A program made the position numbers and the translations under genes. Below are positions 61,192 to 64,000 of a stretch of 64,000 nucleotides of DNA, piece after piece. The notes under the pieces are model-generated. The model had not been told where the DNA came from, did no database searches, and saw only the letters and a program-made list of their open reading frames with translations. Numbering within the stretch: position 1 is the stretch's first letter; each line of letters begins with the position of its first letter. This stretch comes from an uncultured Eubacteriales bacterium (GTDB taxonomy: Bacteria; Bacillota; Clostridia; Christensenellales; Aristaeellaceae), in NCBI GenBank assembly GCA_900318145.1, contig ONJM01000011.1, positions 21,112-85,111 of the forward strand, given 5' to 3'.

Positions 61192-61932
61192 ATGATGAAG
61201 GCGCTGATCCTGAATTCCGGGCTGGGTTCCCGTATGGGTGTGCTCACGAAGGAGCATCCCAAATGCATGACAGAGATTGCTCCGGGAGAAACGATCGTAT
61301 CCCGCCAGCTGCGTCTGCTGGCCCGGGCCGGAATCCGGGAGGTTGTAATGACCACCGGGTTTTTCGCGGATGTACTCCGGGAATACTGCGAAGGGCTGTC
61401 CCTCCCGCTTCATATCACCTATGTGAATAATCCCCTCTGCCGGGAAACCAATTATATCTATTCGATTTACTGCGCCCGGGATCTTCTCCGGGATGATCTC
61501 ATCCTGATGCACGGGGACCTGGTATTCACTGAAGATGTTCTCCGGGAAATGCTGGGCGCGGAATCTTCCTGCATGGCGGTTTCCTCCGCGCAGCCGCTGC
61601 CGGAAAAGGATTTCAAGGCAGTGCTGGAAGGATGGCGGGAAGGAAACGCGGCGGGAAAACGGATCCTCCGCGTAGGCATCGATTTTTTCGAAAACGCCGT
61701 CGCGGCACAGCCTCTGTATTTCCTCCGGCAGGAAGACTGGAAAAAGTGGCTGGATGAGATTGTCGCTTTCTGCGAAGCCGGAAATACAAAAGTATACGCG
61801 GAAAACGCCCTGAACGTCCTGAACGGCGCTGCCGGAATCCGCGCGCTGGACACAGGGGATCGTCTCTGCGCGGAAATTGATAATCCGGAGGATCTGGCGC
61901 GGGTTTCCGCAGAGCTGCAAAAACTGGGCTGA
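61192..61932 (+). CDS. Sugar-phosphate nucleotidyltransferase-like protein (LicC-like)
   Basis: The protein has 246 residues. The N-terminal nucleotide-binding motif is ALILNSGLGSRMGVLTKEHP with the following Lys, and LILMHGDLVF is the metal-binding Asp region. It resembles LicC/choline-phosphate and sugar-1-phosphate nucleotidyltransferases. The substrate is unknown. It lies between gtrA and a loaP-like gene. GGAGG is six bases upstream of the first of two adjacent ATGs. Confidence 0.85.
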   Translation: MMKALILNSGLGSRMGVLTKEHPKCMTEIAPGETIVSRQLRLLARAGIREVVMTTGFFADVLREYCEGLSLPLHITYVNNPLCRETNYIYSIYCARDLLRDDLILMHGDLVFTEDVLREMLGAESSCMAVSSAQPLPEKDFKAVLEGWREGNAAGKRILRVGIDFFENAVAAQPLYFLRQEDWKKWLDEIVAFCEAGNTKVYAENALNVLNGAAGIRALDTGDRLCAEIDNPEDLARVSAELQKLG

Positions 61933-61944
61933 GGAGGATCCGGA

Positions 61945-62448
61945 ATGTACGTTTACTGCCTGTTCTGCCGGACCCAGCGGTGCGACCGCATCGCCCGGCT
62001 GATGGAAATACGTGGGGTGAACCGGGCCTTCTCTCCGAAAATCCTTTCAAAGCAGCGCAAGGAAGGCGTCAATGTTCCCCGGGAATGGGATCTCCTGCCG
62101 GGTTACGTGTTTCTTTTCAATGAGGAACGCCTGCCCTCCTTTGAACCTTTCGCCGGCGTCGACGGCATCATCCGCCGGGTGGGCCGCACCGAACAGGGGT
62201 ATGAGCTGGACGGCCCGGACCGGGATTTTGCCCTCAGCCTGCTGGAAAAAAACGGCGTCGTCGGCGCCATGAAACTGGTCCGGATCGGAGAAACTGTCCG
62301 CCTGGAGGATCCGCTCTTCGAAGGCAGCGAAGGCGTCATTACCCGGATCGACTACCGCAAGGAACGGGCCCGGGTGGATTTCATGTTTGAAAGCAGCGCG
62401 TGCCATACGTGGGTTGCGCTGGAAGGGATCGCGAAGCGGCAGATTTGA
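61945..62448 (+). CDS. loaP: NusG paralogue, LoaP-like transcription antiterminator
   Basis: The protein has 167 residues. The NGN domain starts MYVYCLFCRTQRCDRIARLM and contains DLLPGYVFLFN. The KOW domain near the C terminus is FEGSEGVITRIDYRKERARV. LoaP proteins let RNA polymerase read through terminators in long polysaccharide or metabolite operons. It ends a short surface-polysaccharide-like group with gtrA and the nucleotidyltransferase. Housekeeping NusG is about 175 residues and sits next to secE, which is not the case here. Confidence 0.85.
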   Translation: MYVYCLFCRTQRCDRIARLMEIRGVNRAFSPKILSKQRKEGVNVPREWDLLPGYVFLFNEERLPSFEPFAGVDGIIRRVGRTEQGYELDGPDRDFALSLLEKNGVVGAMKLVRIGETVRLEDPLFEGSEGVITRIDYRKERARVDFMFESSACHTWVALEGIAKRQI

Positions 62449-62474
62449 CAAAAAGGCAGCCATTATGATAGGAT
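62445..62474 (+). promoter_or_regulatory. Promoter of the DUF3048 gene
   Basis: -35 TTGACA overlapping the loaP stop codon, 18 bases, -10 TAGGAT. Transcription would start near 62481. Confidence 0.65.
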
Positions 62475-62484
62475 GCTTTTCGGT

Positions 62485-62503
62485 CAGCTGCATATTGCAG
62501 CTG
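62485..62503 (+). other. Hairpin at the 5' end of the DUF3048 transcript
   Basis: CAGCTGCA and TGCAGCTG form a perfect eight-base stem with a three-base loop within the first 25 or so bases of the predicted leader. There is no T-tract, so it is not a terminator. It could stabilise the mRNA or be a recognition hairpin. Confidence 0.6.
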
Positions 62504-62552
62504 GCGGATAATTAACGCAAAAGACAATTGCTTAAAAAGGAGTGAATGACAT

Positions 62553-63875
62553 TTGAAGAAACTGACTGCACTGGTTCTGGCTCTGATGCTGGTACTGTCC
62601 TGTGTTTCCGCCCTTGCGGATTACGCCGGCGCCACTTCCCTGACCTCCGGTTATTTCACTGAGAATCGCAACATCACCGTTAAGCCCGCCGGGGAAAACA
62701 CGGTGGCCGACGGCATCAGCCCCGTCACCGGCCTGCCCCTGGCGCAGCAGGCGGCCCGTGCGCAGGATGGTTTCCTGGGCATGGCCATTACCAATGAATA
62801 CAGCCCCGTTATGGTGCAGCACTGCGGCTACGCCGGTGCTGTCGGAGCTGGTGCTCCCTTCTACGGCAGCTATGCGGACGTGTATTATGAACTGGCGAAA
62901 TCCCTGACCGGGCATACCCGTCTCTGCATGATCTTCAACGATATCCATCCCACTTATGTCGGCGCCTCCCGCAGCACCCGCGTGGGTTACATCTGGATCC
63001 GTCAGGAATGGGGCTGCCCGTACCTGTACGCCGGCAAGCAGGATCAGTCCTGGCCCGGTAAATGGAACACCAAGGTGAGCGACGCCATCACCGCCCTGAA
63101 GATCCCCAGCTCCTACAGTGCCGATACCCCTGCTGAGCAGCGCGTGCTCTTTGACGGGACGGACGGCGGCAGCAAGCCCTGGCTTTCCGCCAAGCGCCGT
63201 GTGGAAGGCAAAGGCATGGTAAACGCCGACAACCTCGTCTGGGATCTGCCTTATCTTGATCAGAACGTGTTCGGCCAGGGCCGTGTCTACAAGAATCACA
63301 CCTGGAAGTTTGCGGACGCGCTGCCCGAAAACGGGGATAACGCGAATCTGGTTTACGTCATGTTCAAGAACAACGCGGCGGAGCAGAAGAACACCAACGC
63401 TCCCAGCTACTACTACAACAGTTTCTTTGAATATGAGCCGGACGAAAATGTGTATTACCGCTACCTGATCACCGATCTGGACAAGCCGCTGGAAAACCCG
63501 ATCCCCTTCGTGGAGCAGGTAATGACCAACGCGGTCACCAAGGGCAATGTCGCCAGCGGTGAAGGCACCCTCTCGGGTGACCGTGTGGAAGGCGACCCCA
63601 TCACCTTTGCCAATGTAATCGTCCAGTTCACGGAGAACAAATGGCCGGCCGGCGAATGCCCCTACCCCATCCTCACGGGTGAAGGCAACGCGGATTACTT
63701 CATGGGCGGCAAGCATCTGAAGGGTGTCTGGAAACGCGATACCTATGAAGACCGCACCGTGTTCTACGGTGAAGACGGCGAGGAGATCGCCCTCCAGCCC
63801 GGCAGGACCTACATTGTCGTCATGGATTACGGCGAAGCCGAAACCACCAAAGCCCGTGAAATCCGGTACGAATAA
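62553..63875 (+). CDS. Secreted DUF3048-family protein (YerB-like)
   Basis: The protein has 440 residues and a signal peptide (LTALVLALMLVLSCVSALA). The DUF3048 part is recognised from ISPVTGLPLAQQ, YGSYADVYYELAKSL and YVGASRSTRVGYIWIRQEWG, the typical 'publicly displayed RSAR' segment. The start is TTG with AAGGAG about ten bases upstream; an ATG nearby is out of frame. YerB-type proteins are secreted or lipid-anchored, and their function is unknown. Confidence 0.85.
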   Translation: MKKLTALVLALMLVLSCVSALADYAGATSLTSGYFTENRNITVKPAGENTVADGISPVTGLPLAQQAARAQDGFLGMAITNEYSPVMVQHCGYAGAVGAGAPFYGSYADVYYELAKSLTGHTRLCMIFNDIHPTYVGASRSTRVGYIWIRQEWGCPYLYAGKQDQSWPGKWNTKVSDAITALKIPSSYSADTPAEQRVLFDGTDGGSKPWLSAKRRVEGKGMVNADNLVWDLPYLDQNVFGQGRVYKNHTWKFADALPENGDNANLVYVMFKNNAAEQKNTNAPSYYYNSFFEYEPDENVYYRYLITDLDKPLENPIPFVEQVMTNAVTKGNVASGEGTLSGDRVEGDPITFANVIVQFTENKWPAGECPYPILTGEGNADYFMGGKHLKGVWKRDTYEDRTVFYGEDGEEIALQPGRTYIVVMDYGEAETTKAREIRYE

Positions 63876-63902
63876 ATCCCGGTAAGCGGCCTGGAAAAAG
63901 GC

Positions 63903-64000
63903 AATAGGGTAGAGGGAGGGCGTTAACCCTCGCCCCTCCCATTGCACCGTACGTACCGGTCTGGTATACGGCGCTACATCGAAACATGGTTTCAAGTATT
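63903..64000 (-). mobile_element. Group II intron, 3' end (domains V and VI)
   Basis: On the minus strand, 63974-63944 reads GCGCCGTAT ... ACGTACGGTGC, the lower-stem pattern of group II domain V, with an upper stem and loop that are about three bases shorter than usual. It is followed by a domain-VI-like hairpin (GGGAGGG ... CCCTCCC) and a CTACCCTATT end. The intron runs to the right beyond the window; its maturase gene would be there. The 3' splice junction is near 63903, about 27 bases from the DUF3048 stop. Confidence 0.75.

Overview
The window is chromosomal DNA from a Gram-positive bacterium of the class Clostridia (Firmicutes/Bacillota). The evidence is the content: DivIVA, SepF, PurR, a two-domain AraR-type regulator, a NusG paralogue of LoaP type, archaeal-type ProS, an RNase PH/RdgB fusion, KhpB (Jag) and many secreted proteins with PG_binding_1 repeats. 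There are no outer-membrane genes. The DNA is visibly GC-rich, unlike Clostridium itself. The gene set resembles uncultured gut or rumen lineages such as Christensenellales/Aristaeella; that placement is an inference, because no 16S rRNA gene is present. Most of the window is dense housekeeping DNA. There is no prophage, CRISPR array, tRNA or rRNA gene.

Layout. (1) 1-9.6 kb: the end of clpB, then a minus-strand operon rpmH-rnpA-yidD-yidC-khpB-serS-membrane protein-rsuA-methyltransferase. It has a strong promoter and a terminator-like hairpin in its leader. The DNA upstream has DnaA-box-like sequences and a long palindrome, but no dnaA. Next come pduL and a SAM-I riboswitch with metK. (2) 9.6-20 kb: mscL, a HerA-like ATPase followed by a small ORF that carries a HerA-like tail, rph-rdgB, pgsA, glpK, a large membrane-anchored beta-propeller protein and a radical-SAM enzyme. 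(3) 20-31 kb: an acyltransferase-like protein that lacks the catalytic His, the cell-division group divIVA-sepF-yggS-hlyD, then purR, an HPr-like protein without the active-site His, a PTE-repeat surface protein, comF and recD2. (4) 31-40 kb: lysC, an RmlD-like reductase, rluD, lspA, mfd, pth and asnA. (5) 40-46.6 kb: secreted proteins, namely a caspase-like FN3 protein, an L,D-transpeptidase and a five-repeat peptidoglycan-binding protein. (6) 46.6-59.3 kb: one uninterrupted minus-strand run, araR-rlmH-barnase lipoprotein-PG-binding lipoprotein-caspase-mrp-DUF5711-proS-plsX-acpP-rnc-abfA-DUF6171. (7) 59.4-64 kb: a decayed gene, trmH, gtrA, a sugar nucleotidyltransferase, a LoaP-like antiterminator and a DUF3048 protein. 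At the right edge is the 3' end (domains V and VI) of a group II intron on the minus strand.

How the parts fit. The left half is conserved translation, membrane-insertion and nucleotide-metabolism machinery. The right half is rich in exported proteins with cell-wall-binding repeats, two secreted caspase-fold proteins and a lipid-anchored barnase-type RNase. The arabinose link is notable: an AraR homologue heads the same-strand run that ends in a GH51 arabinofuranosidase. No single unknown system dominates. The least ordinary items are the exported caspase/RNase/wall-binding group, the E2-like protein lacking its catalytic residues, the broken gene at 59.5 kb, the possible relic origin near rpmH and the intron end.
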